A stretch of 64,000 bases of DNA, from contig CBDCWO010000006.1 in assembly GCA_965223405.1 (NCBI GenBank), positions 2,418,001 to 2,482,000 on the forward strand, written 5' to 3'. The position numbers and the translations under genes are program-made. Below, in pieces: positions 8,101-16,857 of this stretch; within the stretch, counting starts at the first letter, position 1, and the number at the start of each line of letters is the position of its first letter. Under the pieces are notes generated by a model. That model did no database searches, had not been told where the DNA came from, and saw nothing but the letters and a program-made list of their open reading frames with translations. Source of the stretch: CBDCWO01 sp965223405. Its GTDB lineage: Bacteria; Bacteroidota; Bacteroidia; Chitinophagales; Saprospiraceae.

Positions 8101-8816
8101 CAGAGACAGTTATTCTTTGTGAAATGGATACGGTGCAAAGAAAAATGTACGATACCCTAAAGAATCAATTGAGAAAACAACTCATGGAAGATATGAGTGA
8201 GTTAGAAGATCACCAGGTTAAATTCCAGGTTTTGGAAGCGCTCCTCAAGTTGAGACAAATATGCAACTCAACAGAATTGGTAAGCTCTACCTTACCTGAG
8301 AATCAAAAAACTTCCATCAAGATTGAAACGCTGATGGCAATCATAGAAGAAGAACTTGTGGATCATAAGGCTCTTATTTTTTCTCAATTTGTAACCATGC
8401 TAAGTTTGGTACGTAAAGAATTGGATAAGCGGAATATATCCTATGCCTATATTGACGGATCAACCCGAAAGCGAAAAGAGGCAGTAAAAAAGTTTAAAAA
8501 TGATCCGGATTGCAAACTATTTTTAATCAGCATTAAAGCCGGAAATACCGGTCTTAATCTGACCGAAGCCGACTATGTATATATTCTGGATCCCTGGTGG
8601 AATCCAGCTGTGGAAACACAAGCCATTGACCGGACCCACCGGATTGGTCAGGATAAGAAAGTATTTGCTTATAAAATGATATGTAGAGATACCATCGAAG
8701 AAAAAATCGTATCACTTCAAAATAAGAAAAAAATACTGGTTTCGGAACTGATTCAGACCGATACCAATGTGTTCAAGTCTCTGAAAAAGGAAGAGCTGCT
8801 AGGACTGTTTGATTGA
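5151..8816 (+). CDS. SWIM zinc-finger SNF2-family DNA-dependent ATPase
   Basis: From ATG 5151 the protein has 1221 residues; a GTG at 5139 would add four residues made of repeat sequence. An N-terminal SWIM finger is visible as CTC then CKH (C75, C77, C83, H85). The middle is divergent. The SNF2 motor fills the C-terminal third: Walker A in DDMGLGKT (about 787-794), DESQ Walker B (883-886), VMTGTPIEN, then the helicase C motifs GNTGLNL and RTHRIGQ. Such proteins translocate on duplex DNA and remodel protein-DNA complexes. Motor motifs are intact. A second SNF2 gene follows after an 0.8-kb repeat-rich gap. Confidence 0.92.
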   Translation: MKSQLMLDRRQIKFIRKKLYQVFEPVILLRGERLFHQNAVLESKYAKDQVIAHVKGTFIYTVVINFNGHYFSTECTCPYSYNCKHAAALCYHLIDSKHSNYHLNEVKKASPVKSKLKLMDYGPVDEFKTIPVPADRTLDEVIELLSPQSIRTFAEDIRMELKTKNMVSVRLATFNSHNNETIKVDFKRTKSEFQICCRVCNIKSQKLCVHQAIILKVTKIRKVINDFYLRSFEYDQVADSFCRRKKISYKTLTKYFSIVLDEQRAWLQPLDNELYLGNNPKINWLLDAAKTDAREKIKYEIHLLEESRRRVNVMIWNSTVNINLIKASHHKKKPGELVHIERTDQPDYFREEHRSLYNQLDYLIENNSSGEVIRFLQKNLKDLRMIKHFWTSNSLDYYYQRIKKGEVSTMEFGDVPAVLHGEETSEEEIHALTLKVAIGNDLYPVSEIEKYNPYFVLIDGKAHIFSHHFNYDFLELFQEHDSIKFLDSDIEVKNKLLFKIQEIGQVTNASWQNVELKDGERQIHLTEEDNYLIFEPTICYDDFRINIFNPVNIIDPDLGKKYLLDVESLESYRKLLTSLHPYWSGSEFADNYLILSIDDFLENHWFIEFFEKIKAENIKIFGQEKLSNFKYNQNRPQINIQVKSGIDWFDTQVEITFGGQSPEQKQWIQAIKKNARYIQLKDGTMGILPDEWVNKLNRIIKSSNKIDKNGLKISKFKFNIIDDLFDDIDDEIRDEIKVKREALENYDFEKKYPVPESLNKILRPYQVEGYQWLKFLDEFSFGGCLADDMGLGKTVQVLCFLLEQKQHYQEKNLVIVPRTLLFNWGEEIEKFTPELTYLIHHGPNRNKLLNYDSEYDLMISTYDTVAIDIESFMQYKYNYIILDESQAIKNPNSQRYKAMRLLKSRNRLVMTGTPIENSTFDLFAQLSFVNPGMFGSLKQFKDSFATPIDKQGNESVKEMLKKLIHPFLLRRTKELVISELPAKTETVILCEMDTVQRKMYDTLKNQLRKQLMEDMSELEDHQVKFQVLEALLKLRQICNSTELVSSTLPENQKTSIKIETLMAIIEEELVDHKALIFSQFVTMLSLVRKELDKRNISYAYIDGSTRKRKEAVKKFKNDPDCKLFLISIKAGNTGLNLTEADYVYILDPWWNPAVETQAIDRTHRIGQDKKVFAYKMICRDTIEEKIVSLQNKKKILVSELIQTDTNVFKSLKKEELLGLFD

Positions 8817-8905
8817 TGTACGGACTATCGTGGGCTTTTTGAGAATAGTCATTGGCACAATTGGTAACAAAATCTTAGCTTAACAACTTAAACCTGATCA
8901 AAACT

Positions 8906-9286
8906 CTTAGTGCCACTTAGTGACCTTAGTGGTTAAAAATTACACATACATTCCAAGTCAAGCATAAATCAGATAGCGGACCAGGCGAGAAGAGATATTG
9001 ACTCAATTCAGCCAACAATTTTAACAGACTTCATTAAATATATTATAATAAAAATGCTAAAATATCATCAACAAACACCAAAACTCAGATTTTAGAAGCT
9101 TATGAAAAACTACTAAAGGAACTCAAGCAGTAAAGAATCCAAAATACAGCAATTCAACCGGAGCTTGAACAAAAAAAGAATAACTTAGAACGCGCAAAAT
9201 CACATTCAACCAGTGGTGCCGGACAAACTATCAGAGAACTAATGCTTGATCATAATCCTTAGTGCCACTTAGTGTCCTCAGTGGTT
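8906..9286 (+). repeat. Two further CTTAGTG ends flanking gene debris
   Basis: Left ends with the 10+9 bp spacing occur at 8906/8916/8925 and 9258/9268/9277. After the first comes a relic matching the GxxExxY start (the SKSSINQ codons, about 8950-8980). The stretch 8817-9627 otherwise has no intact gene; beyond 9290 I see only AT-rich sequence with no supportable feature. Confidence 0.7.
9065..9262 (+). pseudogene. Remnant of a coiled-coil protein
   Basis: One frame reads TKTQILEAYEKLLKELKQ, a stop at 9131, then IQPELEQKKNNLERAKSHS through TIRELML to the TAG inside the next repeat module at 9260. The ILEAYEKLLKEL pattern resembles the N-terminus of Bacteroidota coiled-coil proteins of unknown role. 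The internal stop and the truncation at a CTTAGTG end make it a relic. It is the third coding sequence in this island that ends at this repeat. Confidence 0.45.
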
Positions 9287-9627
9287 AAGAATGAACCTTT
9301 AGGAACCCCGAGACTAAGGAGACTTTAATAACTAAATAACTAATTGGAATCACATCGATATTAAGCTAGAATTAAACAATTACACAATTCAACAAATAAA
9401 CGGTTACACAATTTGTGATTTGTCCAAAATGCATATAGATAATATGAAAATATCAGGATTAATTAAAAGGATATTGGAAGATTTGTTTACAATAGGAGAG
9501 ATATTGATTTATGGTCAAAAGAATTCTTCCACCAATTAATCGATCATCTGAAAATAAAGGATATTTTGATTTTATAATTTTATAAAATTAACAACTTCGC
9601 ACTCAATACAACAGTAAAAAGTAATTC

Positions 9628-12231
9628 ATGTCGATCATTCAACAAATCAAGGATACTATAACCTGGATAGAGGAGGATCAATTATTGACTCCTGATCAAA
9701 TAAATGACGCTAAAAAAATCCTCAGTTCAGATAATTGGGTATTGCTTACTCAAAGTGCCGATGGAGTCAAAGTTTCAATGAATAATGACAAACATGAAGT
9801 CATAGTAGAAATACTGAATGATGAAGGTACTATTATCTCTTGTAAGAATGGTAAAGAAGTCGATTGGGATGCTTATGGTTATGCAGCTCTTCATTTATGC
9901 AGAGAAAATGCCTCATGGATGACACAGAAATTACCGGGAAAGAAATATACACGAAATGGTATGATTCGGCGGGTAATGGAGGAGAGACAAGCAAAAGCAA
10001 ATGCTGCTCAATATCATATTGAATGGGCCGATAATATATATGGTGAACATATTCTGACAAATGAAAAGGGAGCTTCTTTCCGAATTACCTTGAGAGATTT
10101 GGATAAAGAAACCGGCTATATAGACAATATAGATTGGAGAACTAATAAACTTTACACCACAAAACACATTATGTATGTTTATAACCAGTTACGACAAAAT
10201 CCTCATCTTTTTCAAGAGTTGAATCAGGAATATCCATTCATTGACATTACCCTGGATCCAACGAATGATTATCAAATATCATGGTACTATCCACATACTA
10301 TGGACGCTGAAACACATAAAATTATTAAGCAGGCATTTGGCACTAAACAGCATATACCGGATGATCAGATTCCTGGATTCTTAACATTTGTACAACAGTG
10401 TTATACTTCGGAAAATATAAAGATAAGACCGGAAGTATTGGAAAAAATTGATCATTTCTTCAATAAACGAATGGCTAGTCAGGTATTCCGGGAATCGAAT
10501 TTGGATTATTCGGTATTAAAGGTGGAGTTGTTTCCTTATCAAAAGGAAGGAGTGGAGTTTGCTGTGCAAAGGACCGGTGCAATTATAGCCGACGAGATGG
10601 GCCTGGGAAAAACAATTCAAGCCCTGGCCATTGCGGTTTTTAAAAAGCAAATTTACAATTTTAGCAAAACGCTGGTGATTTGTCCGGCGTCGATAAAACA
10701 TCAATGGAAAAGTGAGATAGAAAAATTCACAAATGAAACTTCTCTGGTCGTGGAAGGTTTCCCTGACCAACGAGCATTGCTTTATAATGACAATCATGCG
10801 GATATTTTCATCATTAATTACGAAACAGTGCTTCGTGATCTGACAACTATTAACTCGGCAGGATTTGATTTTGTCATTTTAGACGAAGCACAGAAGATCA
10901 AAAATTATAGTACCAAAACAGCCCTGGCGATCAAGAAGATCAAAAAGCAGCATGGTTTGGTAATAACGGGAACTCCAATTGAGAATAAATTGGTGGATTT
11001 GTATTCCATAGTTCAGTTTGTGGAGCCCTATTTGCTCACTCCGCTGTGGGAATTTTCATATCAGCACTGTCTGTTTGATCCCAGCACTAAAAACCGGATA
11101 GTCGGTTATTACAATCTGAATGGTCTGAAAGAAAGAATGGGAGAAATACTTTTAAGAAGAGAGAAAAGCAAAGTAATCAAGCAACTACCACAAGTAAGCC
11201 AGGAAAACATCTATGTACAACTACATGAAGAACAAGCTAGAATTCATGCATCCGCTTCGAAAGGAATTGCTAAGATTCTTAATAAAAAATTTAAGACCCC
11301 CTATGATTGGCAGAAATTGATGCTTCTTCTGACTACAATGAGAATGGCATGTAATTCTACTTTTCTGGTAGATAAAGAGACTAATCATTCCTCCAAGTTA
11401 GTCGAGTTAAAACAGGTGCTAATCGATCAACTGGACTTGAAAAATAATTTACGTAAGGTGATTATTTTTTCAGAATGGATAACTATGCTTCATTTGATTG
11501 GAGAAGTACTTAAGGAGTTGGGATTAGGCTTTGTGATGTTAACCGGAAAAGTACCCGTAAAAAAACGGAAAGATTTAATCCGTGAATTTGATCACAATCC
11601 GGAATGTCGGATATTCCTCTCTACCGAATCCGGAGGATCCGGACTAAATCTTCAAATGGCGGATATCGTCATCAATTATGAATTGCCCTGGAATCCGGCA
11701 AAGAAAAATCAACGAATTGGAAGAATAGACCGGCTTGGACAAAAAAGCAGTAAGCTTACAGTTCTGAATTTGGTGTCAGTAGGAACGATTGAGCAAAGGA
11801 TTGCTGCCGGTTTGATGTTAAAGCAAAATTTATTTGATGGAGTTCTCACCACAGGAAATGAAATCGACAATGTAGATTTTTCTACGAAAGGCAGAGCCCA
11901 ATTTATCACGGAGTTAGAGCAAATGCTGGATGATTTTAAAAATATTCCGGTAGATCAGGAATTGAAATCTTTTACTGAAGAAAAAGTTGAAACCAGCGAT
12001 GAAAATGAAGATCTGGATCATGTATCGGATACCGAAGATGAACCATCCGAAGCTATGAAGCAAGAAGAACAGTATGAACATTTGGAAGAAGTGCTCAGTA
12101 AAGGCATGGAGTTTTTATCGGGAATATATAAAATGGCTTCTGGTCAGGAACTCAATGCCAAAGAAGACAAGACCATTTCAGTAGATAGGACAACAGGTGA
12201 GGTGACGATGAAATTTAAAATCAAATTTTAA
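9628..12231 (+). CDS. SNF2-family helicase/ATPase (second copy type)
   Basis: The 867-residue protein has an N-terminal region of about 290 residues that I do not recognise, then a SNF2 motor: ADEMGLGKT Walker A (Lys328), LDEAQ Walker B (419-422), VITGTPIEN, a C-terminal helicase lobe with SGGSGLNL and the arginine-finger motif RIGRIDRLGQ. The last 120 residues are acidic and rich in Glu/Asp. It has no SWIM finger and differs in length and domain order from the neighbour at 5151, so it is not a recent duplicate. Expected activity is ATP-dependent translocation on dsDNA. Whether the two act together is unknown. Confidence 0.9.
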   Translation: MSIIQQIKDTITWIEEDQLLTPDQINDAKKILSSDNWVLLTQSADGVKVSMNNDKHEVIVEILNDEGTIISCKNGKEVDWDAYGYAALHLCRENASWMTQKLPGKKYTRNGMIRRVMEERQAKANAAQYHIEWADNIYGEHILTNEKGASFRITLRDLDKETGYIDNIDWRTNKLYTTKHIMYVYNQLRQNPHLFQELNQEYPFIDITLDPTNDYQISWYYPHTMDAETHKIIKQAFGTKQHIPDDQIPGFLTFVQQCYTSENIKIRPEVLEKIDHFFNKRMASQVFRESNLDYSVLKVELFPYQKEGVEFAVQRTGAIIADEMGLGKTIQALAIAVFKKQIYNFSKTLVICPASIKHQWKSEIEKFTNETSLVVEGFPDQRALLYNDNHADIFIINYETVLRDLTTINSAGFDFVILDEAQKIKNYSTKTALAIKKIKKQHGLVITGTPIENKLVDLYSIVQFVEPYLLTPLWEFSYQHCLFDPSTKNRIVGYYNLNGLKERMGEILLRREKSKVIKQLPQVSQENIYVQLHEEQARIHASASKGIAKILNKKFKTPYDWQKLMLLLTTMRMACNSTFLVDKETNHSSKLVELKQVLIDQLDLKNNLRKVIIFSEWITMLHLIGEVLKELGLGFVMLTGKVPVKKRKDLIREFDHNPECRIFLSTESGGSGLNLQMADIVINYELPWNPAKKNQRIGRIDRLGQKSSKLTVLNLVSVGTIEQRIAAGLMLKQNLFDGVLTTGNEIDNVDFSTKGRAQFITELEQMLDDFKNIPVDQELKSFTEEKVETSDENEDLDHVSDTEDEPSEAMKQEEQYEHLEEVLSKGMEFLSGIYKMASGQELNAKEDKTISVDRTTGEVTMKFKIKF

Positions 12232-12284
12232 TAAAGTTAAGGACAGGGCTAAATGATATTATAGATTAAAACCGGAATACAAAA

Positions 12285-12362
12285 ATGGATAATGAACTAC
12301 AGATCCTGTGGAATGCTGTGAAAATTGTGCTTAAAGACCAGGATACCAAACACATAAATTAA
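12285..12362 (+). other. Possible 25-codon leader ORF before wecB
   Basis: ATG 12285 opens a frame of 25 codons whose TAA (12360-12362) directly abuts the wecB ATG. The sequence (DNELQILWNAVKIVLKDQ) has no confident match. Its tight junction could mean translational coupling, or it may be a chance frame or gene remnant. Confidence 0.25.
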
Positions 12363-13460
12363 ATGCATAAAATCGACATCATCGCTGGTGCACGGCCCAA
12401 TTTTATGAAAATCGGCCCGATCATTCATGCCATTCACCGGCATAATGAAACCGCTGCGTTACCTTTGCAATACCGGCTGATCCATACCGGCCAGCACTAC
12501 GATAAAAGGATGAGCGCCAATTTTTTTGAACAGTTGAACATTCCCGAACCGACCATTAATTTAGGTGTAGGCTCTGGTACTCAAGCGGAACAAACCGCTA
12601 AAATAATGATGCGATATGAAGCCTGTCTTCCCGACTTCAATCCGGATCTGTGCCTGGTCGTAGGGGATGTCACCTCCACCATGGCCTGTGCCATCGTCGC
12701 CAAAAAGGCCTGGATCAAAGTAGGACATGTAGAGGGTGGGATACGCAGTGGCGATTGGACCATGCCGGAAGAGATTAATCGCATCGTGACGGATAGTATC
12801 ACGGATTATTTCTTCACTACCTCTCAGGTAGCTAATCAGAACCTCAGAAAACAGGGAATTCAGGAAGATCAAATATTTTTTGTAGGGAATACCATGATCG
12901 ACTCCCTTTTAAAAAACCTTTCCCGGATCCGGAAGCCGGATTTCTACGATCCGGAAAAACTATCTTCCGGTAATTATCTGGTGGTTACCTTGCATCGACC
13001 TTCCAATGTAGATCGTGCCGAACATTTGGATCAGTTGTTATCGATCCTGGACGCCAATGCCGTCGATAAACGTTTCGTATTTCCCATGCACCCGAGAACG
13101 CGGAAAGTATTTTCCACTTTAAGCAAATCCTATCCCAGCCTACTGGTCACCGGACCGATGGATTATCTGCAATTTATCTACCTGATCAAACATTCCGGGG
13201 GGGTCATTACCGATTCAGGAGGAATTACGGAAGAAACGACTGTACTTAAGATTCCATGTATGACCTTACGCAGCAGTACCGAAAGACCCGAGACGGTCAG
13301 CATAGGTACCAATGAAATCGTTGGCACCGATCCAGAGGTAATCAAACCCTGGTTGCAAAAAATGGTTGCGGGTGATTGGAAACCGGGTAGCATCCCGGAA
13401 TTGTGGGATGGGAATACAGCGGATCGGATTGTGGAAGTGATAGCAGAAATCGAATGTTAA
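12363..13460 (+). CDS. wecB: UDP-N-acetylglucosamine 2-epimerase (non-hydrolysing)
   Basis: The 365-residue protein starts with the family signature IAGARPNFMKIGPI and carries HTGQHYD, VVGDVTST, HVEGGIRSGDWTMPEEINR, LVVTLHRPSN and TDSGGITEE, all typical of WecB-type enzymes that convert UDP-GlcNAc to UDP-ManNAc. Length matches the family. It supplies a sugar donor for the polysaccharide locus that follows. Its stop overlaps the ATG of the next glycosyltransferase (ATGTTAA), so the two are co-translated. Its DNA is clearly more GC-rich than the genes downstream, marking a compositional border of the locus. Confidence 0.93.
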   Translation: MHKIDIIAGARPNFMKIGPIIHAIHRHNETAALPLQYRLIHTGQHYDKRMSANFFEQLNIPEPTINLGVGSGTQAEQTAKIMMRYEACLPDFNPDLCLVVGDVTSTMACAIVAKKAWIKVGHVEGGIRSGDWTMPEEINRIVTDSITDYFFTTSQVANQNLRKQGIQEDQIFFVGNTMIDSLLKNLSRIRKPDFYDPEKLSSGNYLVVTLHRPSNVDRAEHLDQLLSILDANAVDKRFVFPMHPRTRKVFSTLSKSYPSLLVTGPMDYLQFIYLIKHSGGVITDSGGITEETTVLKIPCMTLRSSTERPETVSIGTNEIVGTDPEVIKPWLQKMVAGDWKPGSIPELWDGNTADRIVEVIAEIEC

Positions 13461-14608
13461 ACAAAATTCAGAAACATCAAGATGGGCCAAGAAAGATCGC
13501 CCTGGTGGCGAATACAACATGGAATATCTATAACTTTCGTCAGAATATTATTCGCAAATTTTTAGATGAAGGATGGGAAGTCGTGGTTATTGCTCCTGTA
13601 GATGAATATATTACCTACCGGGATAACTTTCCTAATGTGTTGCACATGGATATTAAATATCTTGATCGAGATAACGTAAATCCAACTAAGGAAATTAGGC
13701 TATTCTTTGAACTTAAAAGAATATATAAAAAAGTCCGTCCTGATTTAGTCATCCATTATACGCACAAACCAAATATATACGGGGGGATTGCATCAGGGCA
13801 ATTGGGCATACCTTCAGTGGCTGTGATAACCGGACTCGGATATTCATTTATTCATGGCGGTTGGATTTTATCTGTTTTAAAAATTTTATACGCACAAGCA
13901 CTAAAAAAACATTTACAAATCATTTTTGAGAACGAAGATGACCGCATTTTGTTTGAAATGCAAAAACTACTTCCTAAAGAAAAAGGAATTTCTATCAAAG
14001 GATGTGGCGTAGATACAAATCATTTTAGGCCTATTCAGAATCAGTCCAATGGTAAAATGGTATTTTCCTTTTTAGGAAGGCTTTTGTACGACAAAGGAAT
14101 TATTGAATTTGTAGAAGCAGCTAAACAAATCAAAGCTAAAAAGCCTGACACAAGGTTTTGGGTAATTGGAGAATTTGATGAGGACAATCCTTCATCAATT
14201 GACAAAAATAAATTAGTGGAATATATTGATGAAGGAATTATTGAATATAAAGGATTTGCTAAAGATGTTAGAAAGCTAATCTCTCAATCTGATTTTATTG
14301 TGTTGCCCTCTTATCGAGAAGGTATGTCCAAGGTGTTATTAGAAGCTATGTCGATGGGAAAACCTATCATTACTTCCGACGTTCCTGGATGTAGAGAAAC
14401 AGTAATCGATGGACTGAATGGATTTCTTGCCAAACCCAGAAGCATTGAAAGTCTTGTCAAGCAACTACAAAATACAATCGAGTTGCCAAATAGAAACAAA
14501 CTTACCATGGGTGAGGAAAGTCGCAAAATGGTTTTAGAAAAATTTACCAGTGATCAGATTGCGAATCAATTATATGACATTGTTACATCTGTTTTGAGAC
14601 AAGCTTAG
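13454..14608 (+). CDS. Glycosyltransferase family 4
   Basis: I take ATG 13454, which overlaps the wecB stop; the upstream in-frame start at 13403 would lie inside wecB and adds non-family sequence. The product of 384 residues has a GT-B fold: an N-terminal half with ALVANTTWNIYNFR and VIHYTHKPNIYGGIA, and a GT4 C-terminal half with FLGRLLYDKGIIEFVEA, then SYREGMSKVLLEAMSMGKP, the donor-binding region with its conserved Glu. It resembles enzymes that transfer an amino sugar to an undecaprenyl-linked glycan. The exact donor cannot be read from sequence. It is in an operon with wecB. Confidence 0.9.
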   Translation: MLNKIQKHQDGPRKIALVANTTWNIYNFRQNIIRKFLDEGWEVVVIAPVDEYITYRDNFPNVLHMDIKYLDRDNVNPTKEIRLFFELKRIYKKVRPDLVIHYTHKPNIYGGIASGQLGIPSVAVITGLGYSFIHGGWILSVLKILYAQALKKHLQIIFENEDDRILFEMQKLLPKEKGISIKGCGVDTNHFRPIQNQSNGKMVFSFLGRLLYDKGIIEFVEAAKQIKAKKPDTRFWVIGEFDEDNPSSIDKNKLVEYIDEGIIEYKGFAKDVRKLISQSDFIVLPSYREGMSKVLLEAMSMGKPIITSDVPGCRETVIDGLNGFLAKPRSIESLVKQLQNTIELPNRNKLTMGEESRKMVLEKFTSDQIANQLYDIVTSVLRQA

Positions 14609-14635
14609 TATTGGCAAGAAGACAAATAGTACATT

Positions 14636-15679
14636 TTGGTATTTCAAATTGGATGTAATATTTTAAAAAGAATACTTATCATATTATTCATCTATGCACT
14701 TTCACTTCCTTTATTCTTTCTCATCTTGAGAGTTAAGCTTTTTCACACACTTCCATATGATTATTATTTTGAATTTGTTTTGTCTTGGGATGGAATACAA
14801 CCTAATTTTGAATGGTATAAGCCTACAGGCTATCGGTTACTTTATATTTATTTAGGATATATAATCTATCAGGTGATTCCTGTGATTCCTCTTTCTCAAT
14901 TAGGGGATATTAATTTATTACAGATAAAAGCTATTGCATCCTTTGCATTTCTGTCTTATTTTTTTTGGATAGGAAGTAGTATTCTAATTTATAAATATTT
15001 ATACAAGTTAAATACTCCGGTTTCTATTTCATTATTCACAAGTTTAGTAATTTTTGGTTTCATTGGATTTATGGCTTATTATGGAATTGACCCCTTGTAT
15101 ATATTTTATCTCATTCTCATATTAATGAATAGAAAAAAATATTGGGTATATTTTAGTCTTTGTTTGCTATCTATAATTATTTGTGAGAAATTATTTATCG
15201 GATTAATATTCTTTTATTTGTACCAATTTTTATTCGTAAAGAATCAAGATCACAAATATTTGTGGCCTCCGCTTATAGCAAGTATTTTATATATAATCAT
15301 GAATTTGATATTTCCACTTTCAGGTTGGAATCCGATTGACTTTCATACTATGATGCCTGAAAACTTGTCAAATAGCCTATATCATTTGATATCCGTAAAA
15401 GGAATATACATGAATATTTTTCCGATCTTTCTACTATTTGTAATTTGGAAACTTTCATTGAAGAATAAGGCGCTCTTTCTTTCTCGAAGCAAGAAATTGC
15501 AACCCCTTTTTGTTTTGATTTGTTTTTATATTCTAGCCTTTATTACTAATCTGCAATATACTATAGGTCGAATTGCACTACACGCTCTTCCATTTTTCAT
15601 TCCAGCGATTGTCAATTCAGGCTCTATAATCTTAAATCGAAAATTATCATTAGAATATAATGAACAATTATTTTTTTAA
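14636..15679 (+). CDS. Polytopic membrane protein, candidate Wzy-type polymerase
   Basis: The 347-residue protein is very hydrophobic with about nine predicted membrane segments and few soluble loops. No ATG precedes the first membrane segment; TTG 14636 is the earliest usable start, just after a stop at 14627. No catalytic motif is recognised. Within a locus that has a flippase and several glycosyltransferases, a polytopic protein without other homology is a natural candidate for the O-antigen polymerase, since Wzy proteins are poorly conserved. That role is inferred from context only. It follows the GT4 gene by 27 bp on the same strand. Confidence 0.55.
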   Translation: MVFQIGCNILKRILIILFIYALSLPLFFLILRVKLFHTLPYDYYFEFVLSWDGIQPNFEWYKPTGYRLLYIYLGYIIYQVIPVIPLSQLGDINLLQIKAIASFAFLSYFFWIGSSILIYKYLYKLNTPVSISLFTSLVIFGFIGFMAYYGIDPLYIFYLILILMNRKKYWVYFSLCLLSIIICEKLFIGLIFFYLYQFLFVKNQDHKYLWPPLIASILYIIMNLIFPLSGWNPIDFHTMMPENLSNSLYHLISVKGIYMNIFPIFLLFVIWKLSLKNKALFLSRSKKLQPLFVLICFYILAFITNLQYTIGRIALHALPFFIPAIVNSGSIILNRKLSLEYNEQLFF

Positions 15680-15732
15680 ACTCGCTACATACATACGTAT
15701 TTTTGCATAGAGGCTCCGACTTGAGAATTACT

Positions 15733-16857
15733 CTAACCAAGTTTGCCGGAAGTTAGAGTTTTTATAACCGGCTTCAATTGCTCTCTCCATGTCAATCTGC
15801 TTTCCACAAGTTTAAATAAGTATTTGCTTATCTCTCTATAGTCATATTCTTCAAAATAATAACTGAGGACGCTATCAATATTTATTGGTTCGTTCTGTTC
15901 GAGCCGATATAAACCTGCCTGATCAAAATCGTTATCAAAACCTCTATAAATAAAAGGTAATCCGTAAGACGCATACTCCCGATGCTTTAGTGCACTTGAG
16001 TAATTCATATTCTTACGATGCATAGCTAGCACTCCAATTCCTATATGACACTTTCTCATTATTTCATCATATGTTCTTCCGCTCAAAGGGCCGTGTAATT
16101 TCACATAATTATTTAGCTCATACTCATCGACTAATGCATCGATATTACTTCTCTCAGGTCCATTTCCAATAATTTCTAAGTATATTTTATTTGAAAATGC
16201 GCTATTATACTCTTGCATCGATCTAATAAATAAATCCAATCCCCACCAAATCCATAGTTTTCCAACCGCTACAAAAGTCAATTTTTTATACTTTTCTAGT
16301 GTAGTTTTATACTTTAATTCAACACCATTTTGTATGTTGATTACTGGGATTCCCCATAGTACCTTTTCATGTCCGTAGTGAATAATGAAATCGATACATC
16401 CGGGTAGCTTATTATTTATTTTTTGATCAACAATTAAAAGAATTCTACGGAACAAACCCTTTTGTTCAAAATCATAAGGGAAAGTAGGTAATTCGAGAAA
16501 AACTTTTGTAGAGGGTAAATTCGCTTTAATAGATATAAAGAATTTTTTAGTGTGATTATTTTTCAGATAGTTTCGGTAATGAATGAAGTTTGGACTAATC
16601 TTAAGGATCAGTTTAAGTAGATCGCAATAATATTGTCTTCTGTAATAAGAATATAAAGAAAACCTATTAGATAAAGGTTTGCTGGGATTCACAAGATTTC
16701 CGTCAACAACTAATCCCTTTATACTTAAATGTACTGTAAAAACCTTAAATCCATGTTGCTCATATGCTACGCGAATTCCATTTAATTTAGATCGAATTCC
16801 AAGATTATACGGTTTATCTAATATTGTCCTGTAAACAATCAGGATTTTTTGTTGCAC
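15733..16857 (-). CDS. Glycosyltransferase (GT-B, family 4-like)
   Basis: The 374-residue protein begins QQKILIVYRTILDKPYNLG and has GT4-like features in the second half: VAVGKLWIWWGLDLFI, LEIIGNGPERSNID, YVKLHGPLSG, then HREYASYGLPFIY near the donor site. The usual EGxxxxxxEA motif is altered to a SSALKHREYAS type, so the donor may be unusual. It overlaps the upstream gene (16839-18167) by 19 bp, implying a two-gene operon on the minus strand, opposite to the preceding wecB group. Confidence 0.8.
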   Translation of the reverse strand: MQQKILIVYRTILDKPYNLGIRSKLNGIRVAYEQHGFKVFTVHLSIKGLVVDGNLVNPSKPLSNRFSLYSYYRRQYYCDLLKLILKISPNFIHYRNYLKNNHTKKFFISIKANLPSTKVFLELPTFPYDFEQKGLFRRILLIVDQKINNKLPGCIDFIIHYGHEKVLWGIPVINIQNGVELKYKTTLEKYKKLTFVAVGKLWIWWGLDLFIRSMQEYNSAFSNKIYLEIIGNGPERSNIDALVDEYELNNYVKLHGPLSGRTYDEIMRKCHIGIGVLAMHRKNMNYSSALKHREYASYGLPFIYRGFDNDFDQAGLYRLEQNEPINIDSVLSYYFEEYDYREISKYLFKLVESRLTWREQLKPVIKTLTSGKLG

